Shown: positions 16,203 through 24,940 of the stretch, piece after piece | Layout: the number at the start of each line of letters is the position of its first letter | How positions within the stretch are numbered: the first letter of the stretch is position 1 | DNA from: Sphingomonas hylomeconis | GTDB taxonomy: Bacteria > Pseudomonadota > Alphaproteobacteria > Sphingomonadales > Sphingomonadaceae | Reading direction: 5' to 3' | Assembly: GCF_025370105.1 (NCBI RefSeq) | Contig: NZ_JANQBK010000012.1 | Coordinates: forward strand, 57,413-121,412 | Length of the DNA stretch: 64,000 nucleotides | Made by a program: the position numbers and the translations under genes | Notes under the pieces: model-generated | Database searches by the model: none | What the model saw: the letters and a program-made list of their open reading frames with translations, nothing else | What the model was told of the DNA's origin: nothing

Positions 16203-18212
16203 ATGCGGGCGGGAAAGCTTATCGCCATGGCGGCGGCGTTGATCGGGGGCATCGCCATGGCGCAGGGGCCGGTGCCCAGCCTCCGGCCACCCGCCCCCTC
16301 CCCGGCCTCCTCCCCGGCGATCGCCGGAGCAGCGACTCCCGGGCCGGTCGGCGCGCGCGCACTCACGCCGGTCGATCTCAATGCCTGGCTCGACGGCTTC
16401 ATGCCCTATGCGCTGCATAACGGCGATATCGCCGGCGCGGTGGTGACGGTGGTCAAGGACGGCCAGGTCGTGGCGGCGCGCGGCTATGGTTATGCCAATG
16501 TCGCGAAACGCCAGCCGGTAGATCCGGCGCGCACCCTGTTCCGCCCCGGCTCCACGTCGAAGCTCGTCACCTGGACGGCGGTGATGCAGCAGGTCGAGGC
16601 GGGCAAGCTCGATCTCGATCGCGACGTGAACGCCTATATCGATTTCAAGATTCCGCCGCGGAACGGCCAGCCGGTCACGCTGCGTCAGATCATGACGCAC
16701 ACCGGCGGGTTCGAGGAGGTGTTGAAGAACATCATCTTCTATGATCCCGGCACAAACCTGTCGCTCGAGGCCTATCTCAAGACCTGGGTGCCGACGCGGA
16801 TCTTCGATGCCGGCACGACGCCCGATTATTCGAACTGGGCGACCGCGCTCGCGGCGTACATGGTCCAGCGCACATCCGGCATGCCGTTCGACGATTATGT
16901 CGAACAGCGCATCTTCGCGCCGCTCGACATGCGCCATTCGAGTTTCCGCCAGCCGCTGCCGCAGCGGCTGCGCGGCGATTCCGCGATCGGCTATGAGCGC
17001 GCCTCGCTGCCCGCCAAGGGCTATGAATTCGTCGGGCCGGGGCCGGCCGGTGGCCTGTCCTCCTCGGGGCTCGACATGGCGCGCTTCATGATCGCGCATC
17101 TCGATAATGGCCGCGGTATCCTCAAACCCGAAACCGCGGCGATGATGCACGATAGCCCGCTCGACCGGGTCAATCCGATGTCGCTGATCCCACCGCTCAA
17201 CCGCATGGAACTGGGCTTCTTCGAGACCAACATCAACGGTCGCAAGGTCATCGCGCATCTCGGCGACACCAATGAATTCCACACCTCGATGCACCTGTTC
17301 ATGAACGAGCGCGTCGGTCTGTACGTGTCGTTCAACAGCGCCGGGCGCGAGGGCGCGGCGCATGTCGTGCGCGGGCAATTGTTTCAGGATTTCGCCGATC
17401 GCTATTTCCCCTCCACCGTCCGCGACGGCCGCGTCGACGCCAAGACCGCCGCCGACCATGCGCGGATGATGGTCGGCCATTGGGAGATCAGCCGCCGCTC
17501 GGTGTCCAACTTCATCAACATCCTGAACCTGCTCGGGCAGGTCGAGATCAGCGTCGACGACAAGGGCGCCTTGGTCGTGCCCTCGCTCAAGGGTGCAGGC
17601 GGCGCGGTGCAGCAATGGGACGAGATCGCCCCGTTCGTGTGGCGTAACCGGGGTGGCCATGATCGGCTGGCCGCCAAGCTGGTCGACGGCAAGCCGGTGC
17701 GCTGGAGCTTCGACACGATCTCGCCGTTCATGGTCTATGATCGCGTGCCGGCGTCGCGCTCGGCCGGCTGGCTGCTGCCGGCGCTCTATGCCAGCCTCGC
17801 CGTGCTGCTGCTCACGATGCTCTACTGGCCGGCCAGCTGGTACGTCCGCCGCCGCTACCGCACGCCGATCGCCGCCACCGGGCAGGCGCTCAAGGCCTAC
17901 CGCGCAACGCGCATCATGGCCGGGCTGGTGCTCGCCGTGCTGGCCGGTTGGGCGACGCTGATCATCGTCCTGTTCGGCGACGTCAGCGCGATGACCGCCA
18001 GCGCCGATCTGTGGTTGTGGCTGATCCAGATCCTCGGCGCGATCGTGTTCGTCGGCGCGGTCGGCATCACCGCCTGGAATGCCTGGCTGACCTGGCGTGA
18101 CGGGCGGCGCTGGACGCGCAAGCTGTGGAGCCTGCTCGTGCTGCTGGCGACGATCGTCGTGCTCTACGTCGCCTCGACCTACAGCCTGCTGGCGATGACG
18201 GTGGATTACTGA
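16203..18212 (+). CDS. Serine hydrolase (beta-lactamase/DD-peptidase fold) with C-terminal membrane domain
   Basis: A 669-aa protein. Signal peptide about residues 1-20, then a Pro/Ala linker, then a class C beta-lactamase-like domain (about 55-400) with SxxK as STSK at 117-120 and the YxN tyrosine motif YSN at 209-211. A small beta domain follows at about 420-530. Four transmembrane helices lie after residue 530, so the hydrolase is membrane-tethered with the active site in the periplasm. The second ATG (16203) is preferred because AGGAG is 7 nt upstream. The ATG at 16197 is too close. Such enzymes act on D-amino-acid peptides, esters or amides. The real substrate is unknown. It shares architecture with the protein at 26,532. 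Confidence 0.88.
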   Translation: MRAGKLIAMAAALIGGIAMAQGPVPSLRPPAPSPASSPAIAGAATPGPVGARALTPVDLNAWLDGFMPYALHNGDIAGAVVTVVKDGQVVAARGYGYANVAKRQPVDPARTLFRPGSTSKLVTWTAVMQQVEAGKLDLDRDVNAYIDFKIPPRNGQPVTLRQIMTHTGGFEEVLKNIIFYDPGTNLSLEAYLKTWVPTRIFDAGTTPDYSNWATALAAYMVQRTSGMPFDDYVEQRIFAPLDMRHSSFRQPLPQRLRGDSAIGYERASLPAKGYEFVGPGPAGGLSSSGLDMARFMIAHLDNGRGILKPETAAMMHDSPLDRVNPMSLIPPLNRMELGFFETNINGRKVIAHLGDTNEFHTSMHLFMNERVGLYVSFNSAGREGAAHVVRGQLFQDFADRYFPSTVRDGRVDAKTAADHARMMVGHWEISRRSVSNFINILNLLGQVEISVDDKGALVVPSLKGAGGAVQQWDEIAPFVWRNRGGHDRLAAKLVDGKPVRWSFDTISPFMVYDRVPASRSAGWLLPALYASLAVLLLTMLYWPASWYVRRRYRTPIAATGQALKAYRATRIMAGLVLAVLAGWATLIIVLFGDVSAMTASADLWLWLIQILGAIVFVGAVGITAWNAWLTWRDGRRWTRKLWSLLVLLATIVVLYVASTYSLLAMTVDY

Positions 18213-19225
18213 TGCCGCGCCTGTCGCTCGGCCTCGCCACGCAGTCGCTGCGCCTCGCCCAGCCGTTCCGCATCTCGGGCTATGTCTTCGACTCCGCCGA
18301 TGTCCTGGTCGTCACGCTCGACGACGGCATGCATCGCGGGCGCGGCGAAGGCGCCGGCGCCTATTATCTCGGCGACGACGTGCCGCATATGCTGGCCGAG
18401 ATCGCGCGCACCCGCGCCGCGATCGAAGCCGGCCCGAGCCGTGAGGAACTGCGCGGGATCCTGCCCCCCGGCGGCGCGCGCAACGCGGTCGATGCGGCAC
18501 TGTGGGAATTGGAGGCGGCGCGCGCCGGCCGGCCGGTATGGCAGCTGGCCGGGCTCGAGACGGCGCCGCGCGCGATCGTCACCACCTTCACGGTCAGCGC
18601 CGACACGCCGGAAAAGATGGCGGCGAAGGCGACCGGCTATGTCGGTGCCCGCTCGCTCAAGGTAAAACTGACCGGCGAGCTCGCGCTCGATCTCGAGCGC
18701 GTCGCCGCGATCCGCGCCGCGCGGCCCGACGTTTGGCTCGGCGTTGACGGCAATCAGGGCTTCGTGCGCGCCGATCTCGACCCGCTCGTCGCCGGCCTGA
18801 CGCGTCACGACGTGTCGCTGCTCGAACAACCGCTGGCGCGCGGCCGCGATGCCGAGCTGCAGGGCTACACGTCCCCGATCCCGATCGCCGGCGACGAAAG
18901 CCTGTTGTCGCTCGCCGATCTCGCCGGCGCCACGGGCCGCTTCGACGTGGTCAACATCAAGCTCGATAAATGCGGCGGCCTGACCGAGGGGCTGCTGATG
19001 GCCGCCGAGGCGCGGCGGCTGGGCCTGGGCGTGATGGTCGGCACGATGATCGGCACCAGCCTGGCCACCGCGCCCGGCTTCGTGCTCGGCCAGATCGCCG
19101 ATCTGGTCGATCTCGACGGCCCGACCTTCCTCGCCGAGGATTGCACGCCGAGCGTCGTCTATGCGCAGGGCACGCTCCATGCCGGGCCGGACGTGTGGGG
19201 ATCGGGCACGGCGACCGCCGCATGA
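18212..19225 (+). CDS. dgcA: DgcA-type dipeptide epimerase / N-acetyl-D-glutamate racemase (enolase superfamily)
   Basis: A 337-aa member of the muconate-lactonising subgroup. Catalytic residues are in place: KxK at K150 and K152, metal ligands D179, E205 and D228, and the second base lysine K250 in NIKLDK. The closing DLDGP motif is present. Family members either epimerise L-Ala-D/L-Glu dipeptides from murein or, as DgcA, racemise N-acetyl-D-glutamate in a D-glutamate catabolic route. A DgcN-type partner at 22,791 in the same gene set favours DgcA. The start overlaps the previous stop (TGATG), and the stop overlaps the permease start (ATGA). Confidence 0.85.
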   Translation: MPRLSLGLATQSLRLAQPFRISGYVFDSADVLVVTLDDGMHRGRGEGAGAYYLGDDVPHMLAEIARTRAAIEAGPSREELRGILPPGGARNAVDAALWELEAARAGRPVWQLAGLETAPRAIVTTFTVSADTPEKMAAKATGYVGARSLKVKLTGELALDLERVAAIRAARPDVWLGVDGNQGFVRADLDPLVAGLTRHDVSLLEQPLARGRDAELQGYTSPIPIAGDESLLSLADLAGATGRFDVVNIKLDKCGGLTEGLLMAAEARRLGLGVMVGTMIGTSLATAPGFVLGQIADLVDLDGPTFLAEDCTPSVVYAQGTLHAGPDVWGSGTATAA

Positions 19226-20493
19226 CGGCGGAGCAGACCTGGTTCGGCCATCCGCGCGGCCTGACCGTGCTGTTCCTGACCAATATGTGGGAGCAATTCT
19301 CCTATTACGGCATGCGCGCGCTGCTGGTCTATTACATGACCAAGCAGCTGATGATGTCGCAGGGCTCCGCGTCGCTCGTCTATGGCGCCTATACCGCCTG
19401 CGCCTATTTCACCCCGATCGTCGGCGGGATCATCGCCGATCGCTGGCTCGGCAAGCGCAACGCGATCCTGATCGGCGGATCGGTGATGGCCGCGGGCCAT
19501 TTCATGATGGCGTTCGAGCCGCTCTTCTATCCCGCGCTGATCACGATCGCGCTGGGCAACGGGCTGTTCCTGCCGAGCCTGCCGAGCCAGATCGGCGATC
19601 TCTATGCGCCGGGCGATGCCCGCGCGGGCTCCGCCTACAACGTCTATTATGTCGGCGTGAACATCGGCGGGTTCCTCGCGCCGCTGATCTGCGGCACGCT
19701 CGGCGAACTTTACGGCTGGCACTGGGGCTTCGGCGCGGCGGGGATCGGCATGCTCGCCGGCCTGGCGATCTATGTCGCCGGCCAGCGCCATCTCGCGCCG
19801 CAGCACCGGCCGCCCCGCCCGGACCCAGCCCCCGATGTGCCCGCCCCGATCCGCTTCCCGCGCAAGACCCTGCTCGTGCTGCTCGCCATCGCCCTGTCGG
19901 TCACCGTGTTCCGCGGCGCCTACGAGCAGGTCGGCAACACGCTCGCCTTATGGGCCGATGCCGGGGTCGACCGCCGCGTCGGCGCCGCGACCATCCCGAT
20001 GACCTGGTTCCAGTCGCTCAATCCCCTGCTCGTCATGGTGATGACCCCGCCGCTGCTCGCTTTGTGGCGCCGCCGCAGCGCCACCGGCGCGGCCGAGCAC
20101 CCGGCGCGGCGCATGGCGGTCGGCGCGATGATCGTCGCCGCCGCTTATCTGATGCTCGCCGCGGTCGAGGCGGCCGGCGGCCCGGCACACTGGCTGTGGC
20201 TGGTGGCGTTCTTCGTTGTGCTGACGCTCGGCGAACTGCATATCCTGCCCACCGGTCTCGGGTTGTTCGCCCGGCTTGCCCCGCAGGGGCTCGGCGCGAC
20301 CACCGTCGCCGCCTGGTTCCTCGCCAGCTTCGCCGGCAGCCTCGCGGCGGGCCTGGTCGGCACCCTATGGAGCGGCACAACCCACGCCGGCTTCTTCCTG
20401 CTCCTCGCGCTGATCGCCGCCGCCGCGGCCGCCATGCTGCTGCTGACGGATCGCACCAAAGGATTAGAGATAAGATCATCCGATATAGGTTGA
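19222..20493 (+). CDS. POT/PTR-family proton-coupled peptide transporter
   Basis: A 423-aa inner-membrane carrier with about 12 helices, a little shorter than the usual 450-500 aa. The PTR2 signature is clear: YFTPIVGGIIADRWLGKRNAILIGG, including the GGxxADxxLG core. The first helix contains NMWEQFSYYGMR in place of the classical ExxERF stretch, so the first Glu is Asn and the Arg is Gln. It should import di- or tripeptides made by the periplasmic hydrolases. The start is fixed by the 4-nt overlap with dgcA. The frame upstream of it is the shadow of dgcA. Confidence 0.9.
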   Translation: MTAEQTWFGHPRGLTVLFLTNMWEQFSYYGMRALLVYYMTKQLMMSQGSASLVYGAYTACAYFTPIVGGIIADRWLGKRNAILIGGSVMAAGHFMMAFEPLFYPALITIALGNGLFLPSLPSQIGDLYAPGDARAGSAYNVYYVGVNIGGFLAPLICGTLGELYGWHWGFGAAGIGMLAGLAIYVAGQRHLAPQHRPPRPDPAPDVPAPIRFPRKTLLVLLAIALSVTVFRGAYEQVGNTLALWADAGVDRRVGAATIPMTWFQSLNPLLVMVMTPPLLALWRRRSATGAAEHPARRMAVGAMIVAAAYLMLAAVEAAGGPAHWLWLVAFFVVLTLGELHILPTGLGLFARLAPQGLGATTVAAWFLASFAGSLAAGLVGTLWSGTTHAGFFLLLALIAAAAAAMLLLTDRTKGLEIRSSDIG

Positions 20494-20517
20494 CAGTTCT
20501 CTGATCAGGACAATAGC
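20490..20517 (+). promoter_or_regulatory. Promoter of the TonB receptor/DgcN sub-operon
   Basis: A consensus -35 TTGACA (20490-20495) is followed after 16 bp by AATAGC (20512-20517), a weak -10. The candidate operator CTGATCAGGACA (20501-20512) fills the spacer, the classical place for a repressor. The gap of 53 nt to the upstream gene end makes this a likely internal promoter. Confidence 0.5.
20501..20512. promoter_or_regulatory. Candidate operator CTGATCAGGACA, second copy
   Basis: Exact reverse complement of the element at 16132-16143. A 12-bp identity repeated in two promoter regions of one locus, each around the palindrome CTGATCAG, suggests a common regulator, most simply the XRE-cupin protein. 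Binding is inferred. Confidence 0.5.
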
Positions 20518-20546
20518 TTGCAAAACAGATATCGGGGAGATCAGCG

Positions 20547-22787
20547 ATGACGGCGATTCGGCTTGGCGTATCAATGGCGAGCGTGCTCGCGTCGCTTACC
20601 CTGCTGCCCGCAGCGATGGCGCAATCGACCACCGCGGACCCGGCCGCGCAGACCGCTGACCCCGATCAGCCGCGCGACATCATCGTTACCGCGCAGAAGC
20701 GCGAGCAATTGCTGATCGACGTGCCGCAATCCGTTTCGGTGGTCAGCGGCGACATGCTCGAGCGGCAGCAGGCGACCAACTTCAAGGACTATCTGAAGCT
20801 CGTTCCCGGGCTGCAACTCAATCAGTCGACGCCCGGTTTTGGCCGCCTCGTGCTGCGCGGGCTGAACACCGGCGGCGTCGCCTCCACCGTGGCGGTCTAT
20901 CAGGACGAGACAATCTTCGGGTCGTCCACCGGGCTGGTCAACGGCGGTATATTGGCAGGCGATTTCGATACGTTCGATGTCGCCCGGATCGAAGTGCTGC
21001 GCGGGCCGCAGGGCACGTTGTACGGCGCCAATGCGCTGGGCGGCATTCTGAAGTTCGTCACCAACACGCCCGATACCAGCAAGGTCGAGGCGCGCGGCCG
21101 CGCCAGCGTGGAAACGACGAAGGGAGGCGGCGAATCCTATATGGGCAGCGCGGTCATCAATCTGCCGGTCAGCGATACGCTGGCGGTGCGCGCATCCGGT
21201 TTCTACCGCGACATTGGCGGGTTCATCGATTCGATCGGCACCGCCGGGTCGGACGTGGAAAAGGACATCAACAGCTCGAAAAGCTATGGCGGGCGCGCTT
21301 CGGTGCTGTTCAAGCCGGTCGATGAATTCTCGATCCAGTTGAGCGCTTATGTGCAGAACCTCGACGTCGATGCCAGCGACAGTATCGATGCCGAACGCGG
21401 CACGGGGAAGACCAGCTATGGCCGGCTCAGCCAATCGCAGTTTACGCCGGAATTCGCCGACATCCGGTACCGCGTGTATAGCGGGCTGATCAATTACGAT
21501 CTGGGCTTTGCCAGCCTGGTCTCGGCCACCAGCTACAGCACGTTGCGCCAGCGCTACCGCTCCGATTTCTCGCCCGCCTACAGCCCGATCATCGAAGGTG
21601 CGATTGGGCTGCCCAACGACTTCTTCCAGGATCAGGAGACCAAAGTCGATCGCTTCACGCAGGAAGTGCGGCTCGAATCCGCGGATAGCGACGTGTTCGA
21701 ATGGATCGTCGGCGGGTTCTACACGCGCGAAAAAGGGCTGATCGAGCAGGACTTCACCGCCGCCACGCCGGGGACGGTGACGCCGATCGCCGGCCTGCCG
21801 TTGCTCGGTACCGCACGGCTGGCGTCGCGCTACCGCGAAGTGGCCGGGTTCGCCAATGGCACGCTGCACGTCGGCGAGCATTTCGACCTTACCTTCGGCG
21901 GCCGTTACAGCCACAACAAGCAGCGTGCGGATTCGTCGTCCGACGGCCTCCTGGTCAACGGGGCCACCGTGCTGCCGACGGCGCGATCGTCGGAAGGCGT
22001 GTTCACCTATTCGGTCGCCCCGAAATTCAAGATCGATGACAACGTCTCGGTCTATGCGCGCGTCGCCAAGGGCTTCCGCCCCGGCGGGCCGAACAGCCTG
22101 GCACCGGGCGCGCCGCCCGAACTGCGGTCGTTCGATTCCGATACGGTGATCAGCTACGAAGCCGGCATCAAGGCACAGACGGCTGACCGCAAATTCTCGA
22201 TCGATGCCGCCGCGTTCCGGGTCGATTGGGACAATATCCAGGTGTTCGGCAGCATCGGCGTGTTCAACCTGAACTTCAACGGAGACAAGGCGCGCAGCCA
22301 GGGCTTCGAATTCACCGCCATCGCGCGCCCGACCAGGGGCTTCGCGGTATCGTTCAACGGCGCCTATACCGATGCCAAGCTGCGCGATGATACGCCGATC
22401 GCGGTCGGCGGATTTGCCGGCGATCGATTGCCGTACACGCCGCAATACAGCATCGCGGCGAATGCCGATTACGAATGGTCGATCGGTGCCGACGCCAAGG
22501 CCTATCTCGGTGCATCGATCCGGTCGCTGTCCAAACAGCCGGCGACGTTCGACGCCGACTACCGCGCCGCCACCGGGCAGCAGCCGACGCTGGCCGCCTA
22601 TGAGGTGGTCGATTTGCGCGCCGGGGTAAATTTCGGCCGCTACTCGCTGGAAGTCTACACCAAGAACCTGACCAATTCGGATGGCAAGACGTCGCTCGAT
22701 TACAACGGCAACGTGCCCTTCGATCGCGCCGATGCCGGCGTGATCCGTCCCCGCACCATCGGGCTGACGCTCGGCGCCGGCTTCTAA
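20547..22787 (+). CDS. TonB-dependent receptor of the D-glutamate/peptide locus
   Basis: A 746-aa outer-membrane receptor. Signal peptide ends near MAQ (residue about 26). The TonB box region is DIIVTAQKR (residues about 45-54). The plug domain runs about 55-165 with RIEVLRGPQGTLYGANALGG, and a 22-strand barrel ends LGAGF. There is no STN domain, so it is not a FecR-type signal transducer. GGGGAG lies 8 nt before the ATG. By context it may import muropeptides or peptides too large for porins. The gene is followed by DgcN after only 3 nt. Confidence 0.93.
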   Translation: MTAIRLGVSMASVLASLTLLPAAMAQSTTADPAAQTADPDQPRDIIVTAQKREQLLIDVPQSVSVVSGDMLERQQATNFKDYLKLVPGLQLNQSTPGFGRLVLRGLNTGGVASTVAVYQDETIFGSSTGLVNGGILAGDFDTFDVARIEVLRGPQGTLYGANALGGILKFVTNTPDTSKVEARGRASVETTKGGGESYMGSAVINLPVSDTLAVRASGFYRDIGGFIDSIGTAGSDVEKDINSSKSYGGRASVLFKPVDEFSIQLSAYVQNLDVDASDSIDAERGTGKTSYGRLSQSQFTPEFADIRYRVYSGLINYDLGFASLVSATSYSTLRQRYRSDFSPAYSPIIEGAIGLPNDFFQDQETKVDRFTQEVRLESADSDVFEWIVGGFYTREKGLIEQDFTAATPGTVTPIAGLPLLGTARLASRYREVAGFANGTLHVGEHFDLTFGGRYSHNKQRADSSSDGLLVNGATVLPTARSSEGVFTYSVAPKFKIDDNVSVYARVAKGFRPGGPNSLAPGAPPELRSFDSDTVISYEAGIKAQTADRKFSIDAAAFRVDWDNIQVFGSIGVFNLNFNGDKARSQGFEFTAIARPTRGFAVSFNGAYTDAKLRDDTPIAVGGFAGDRLPYTPQYSIAANADYEWSIGADAKAYLGASIRSLSKQPATFDADYRAATGQQPTLAAYEVVDLRAGVNFGRYSLEVYTKNLTNSDGKTSLDYNGNVPFDRADAGVIRPRTIGLTLGAGF

Positions 22788-22790
22788 GCC

Positions 22791-23843
22791 ATGGCGCTGG
22801 ATCTGCTCGATCGCCCGGCCATGGCCGTTGCTACGCATACGTTGCCGGCGCCCTATCTGCTGTTCCTCGGCGACACGATCGAGCCCGGCTTCGCCAAGAC
22901 CGCGTTCGGCCTGCGCGATTGGGCGCCGGAGCGCTGCCTCGGCGAATGGAGCCTGCCCAGCGCGACGGTGAGCACCGGGCTGCCACGGCTCAGCCCGGCA
23001 CAAGCGGCGGCGCAGGGCGCACGCGCGCTGGTGATCGGCGTCGCCAATCCCGGCGGAATCATTCCGGCAAGCTGGATGCCCGAACTGCTTGCCGCGATCG
23101 AGGCCGGGCTGGATATCGTCGCCGGCATGCACGTGCGGCTGGCGAGCCTCGCGCCACTGGCCGAGGCCGCCGCGCGACACGGCCGCGCGCTGATCGATCT
23201 GCGCACGCCGCCCGCCGACCTGGCGGTGGCGACCGGGCTCAAGCGCACCGGCCGCCGCCTGCTGACGGTTGGCACCGATTGCGCGCTGGGCAAGAAATAT
23301 ACCGCGCTCGCCATCGCCCGCGGGCTCGCCGCGCGCGGGCTGGACGCCACGTTCCGCGCCAGCGGCCAGACCGGAATCATGATCGCCGGCCAGGGCATCG
23401 CGATCGACGCGGTGATCGCCGATTTCGCGGCCGGCGCGGCCGAGCTGCTCAGCCCCGCCGCCGCGCCCGATCATCTCGACGTGATCGAGGGGCAAGGCTC
23501 GCTGTTCCATCCCGCCTATGCCGCGGTGTCGCTCGCGCTGCTGCACGGCAGCCAGCCCGATGGCTTCATCGTCTGCCACCAGCCCGGTCGCGCGGCGGTG
23601 CTCGGCAGCCCCGCCTTCCGCGTGCCGCCGATCGCCGCGGTGATCGCGCAGACCGTGATGCTCGGCCGCCTGACCAATCCGGCGATCCGCTGTGTCGGGA
23701 TCAGCCTCAACACCGCCGGAATGACCGCCGAGGACGCCGATCGCGTGATCGCCGAAACCGGCGCCGAACACGGCCTGCCCGCCGCCGATCCGATCCGTGG
23801 CGGCGCCGCCTTCGACGCCCTGCTCGACGCCTGCCAGGCATGA
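22791..23843 (+). CDS. dgcN: DgcN-type N-acetyltransferase (DUF1611 family)
   Basis: A 350-aa protein of the DUF1611 family. An N-terminal Rossmann-like part (residues about 22-140) precedes a P-loop-like motif GTDCALGKKYTA (161-172) and a C-terminal GTPase-like fold. In the described D-glutamate pathway DgcN acetylates D-glutamate, and DgcA then racemises the product. This window carries both genes in one transcription block, which supports the assignment. An ATG at 22821 is an alternative start that removes ten residues. The stop overlaps the YkvI-like gene (ATGA). Confidence 0.85.
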   Translation: MALDLLDRPAMAVATHTLPAPYLLFLGDTIEPGFAKTAFGLRDWAPERCLGEWSLPSATVSTGLPRLSPAQAAAQGARALVIGVANPGGIIPASWMPELLAAIEAGLDIVAGMHVRLASLAPLAEAAARHGRALIDLRTPPADLAVATGLKRTGRRLLTVGTDCALGKKYTALAIARGLAARGLDATFRASGQTGIMIAGQGIAIDAVIADFAAGAAELLSPAAAPDHLDVIEGQGSLFHPAYAAVSLALLHGSQPDGFIVCHQPGRAAVLGSPAFRVPPIAAVIAQTVMLGRLTNPAIRCVGISLNTAGMTAEDADRVIAETGAEHGLPAADPIRGGAAFDALLDACQA

Positions 23844-24940
23844 GCGTGGCGCGTGACCGCTTCCGGCGCTTCCTGCTGCCCGGGCTGGCGTTCAAGGCGG
23901 TGATCATCGGCGGCGGCTATGCCACCGGACGCGAGATCGCCGAATTCTTCCTGCCGGCCGGCCCCTGGGGCGGGCTGGCGGCGATGCTGCTGGCAACCGC
24001 GATCTGGACGCTGGTCGCCGCGGTCACCTTCCACTTCGCCTGGCGGATCGGCGCGCGCGATTATCGGCACTTCTTCCAGGCGCTGCTGGGGCGGTTCTGG
24101 ATCGCGTTCGAACTGGCCTATGCCGTGTTCATCGTGTTGATCCTTGCCGTGTTCGGCGCCGCGGCGGGGGCGATCGCGGCGGCCACGTTCGGTCTGCCGC
24201 CGCTCGTCGGCACGCTCGCGCTGATGCTCGGCATCGTCGCCTGCGTGGCGTTCGGCAATGCCGGCGTCGAACGCGTGTTCGTCTGGGTCTCGGTGCTGCT
24301 GTATTTCACCTATGCTATCTTCTTCGTGCTGCTGCTGGCGGGGGTCGGCGATCGCATCGCCACCGCCTTTGCCACCTTGCCCTCCGCCGGCTGGATGTCG
24401 GGCGGGATCACCTATGCCGGCTACAATGTGATCGGCGCGGTGATCGTGCTCCCGGTCACGCGGCATTTCCGGAAAGGCAGCGATGCGGTGATCGCCGGAA
24501 TGATCGCCGGCCCGCTCGCCATGCTCCCGGCGCTGCTGTTCTTCGTCGGGATGACGGCATTCCTGCCCGATATCGCGGGCGCCGTGCTGCCGTCCGATTA
24601 CATGCTGGTACGGCTCGGCCATCCCGCCTTCCACATCCTGTTCCAGCTGATGATCTTCGCCGCGCTGCTGGAAAGCGGCACCGGCGCGGTGCACGCGATC
24701 AACGAGCGGGTCGCGCGCACCCGCGGCGTGGCGCTGACCCCGCTGTTCCGCGCGCTCGCCGCGCTGGCGCTGCTCGTGCCGTGCATGCTGATCGCCGAAC
24801 GGGTCGGGCTCGTCGCGCTGATCGCCTCGGGCTATCGTGCGCTCGCCTGGGCGCTGATCCTGATCTACGTCCTGCCGCTGCTGGCGATCGTCGCGTTCCG
24901 CCGCCTGCGCGCCGTACCGCGCCCCCTGGAGACCGTGTGA
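23840..24940 (+). CDS. YkvI-like membrane permease
   Basis: A 366-aa inner-membrane protein with about ten helices. The first helix (GLAFKAVIIGGGYATGREIAEFF) carries the glycine-rich break typical of APC-fold carriers and of the YkvI family. No transported substrate has been established for the family. Between dgcN and a serine hydrolase, import of an amino acid such as D-glutamate is the simplest inference. ATGA overlap upstream and TGATG overlap downstream. Confidence 0.8.
   Translation: MSVARDRFRRFLLPGLAFKAVIIGGGYATGREIAEFFLPAGPWGGLAAMLLATAIWTLVAAVTFHFAWRIGARDYRHFFQALLGRFWIAFELAYAVFIVLILAVFGAAAGAIAAATFGLPPLVGTLALMLGIVACVAFGNAGVERVFVWVSVLLYFTYAIFFVLLLAGVGDRIATAFATLPSAGWMSGGITYAGYNVIGAVIVLPVTRHFRKGSDAVIAGMIAGPLAMLPALLFFVGMTAFLPDIAGAVLPSDYMLVRLGHPAFHILFQLMIFAALLESGTGAVHAINERVARTRGVALTPLFRALAALALLVPCMLIAERVGLVALIASGYRALAWALILIYVLPLLAIVAFRRLRAVPRPLETV

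Noticed and set aside
20571..23771. 1,066-codon open frame on the minus strand
   Set aside because: It is antisense to the TonB receptor and dgcN. Its translation is rich in Arg, Gly, His and Ala without domains, a typical shadow of high-GC codon bias.
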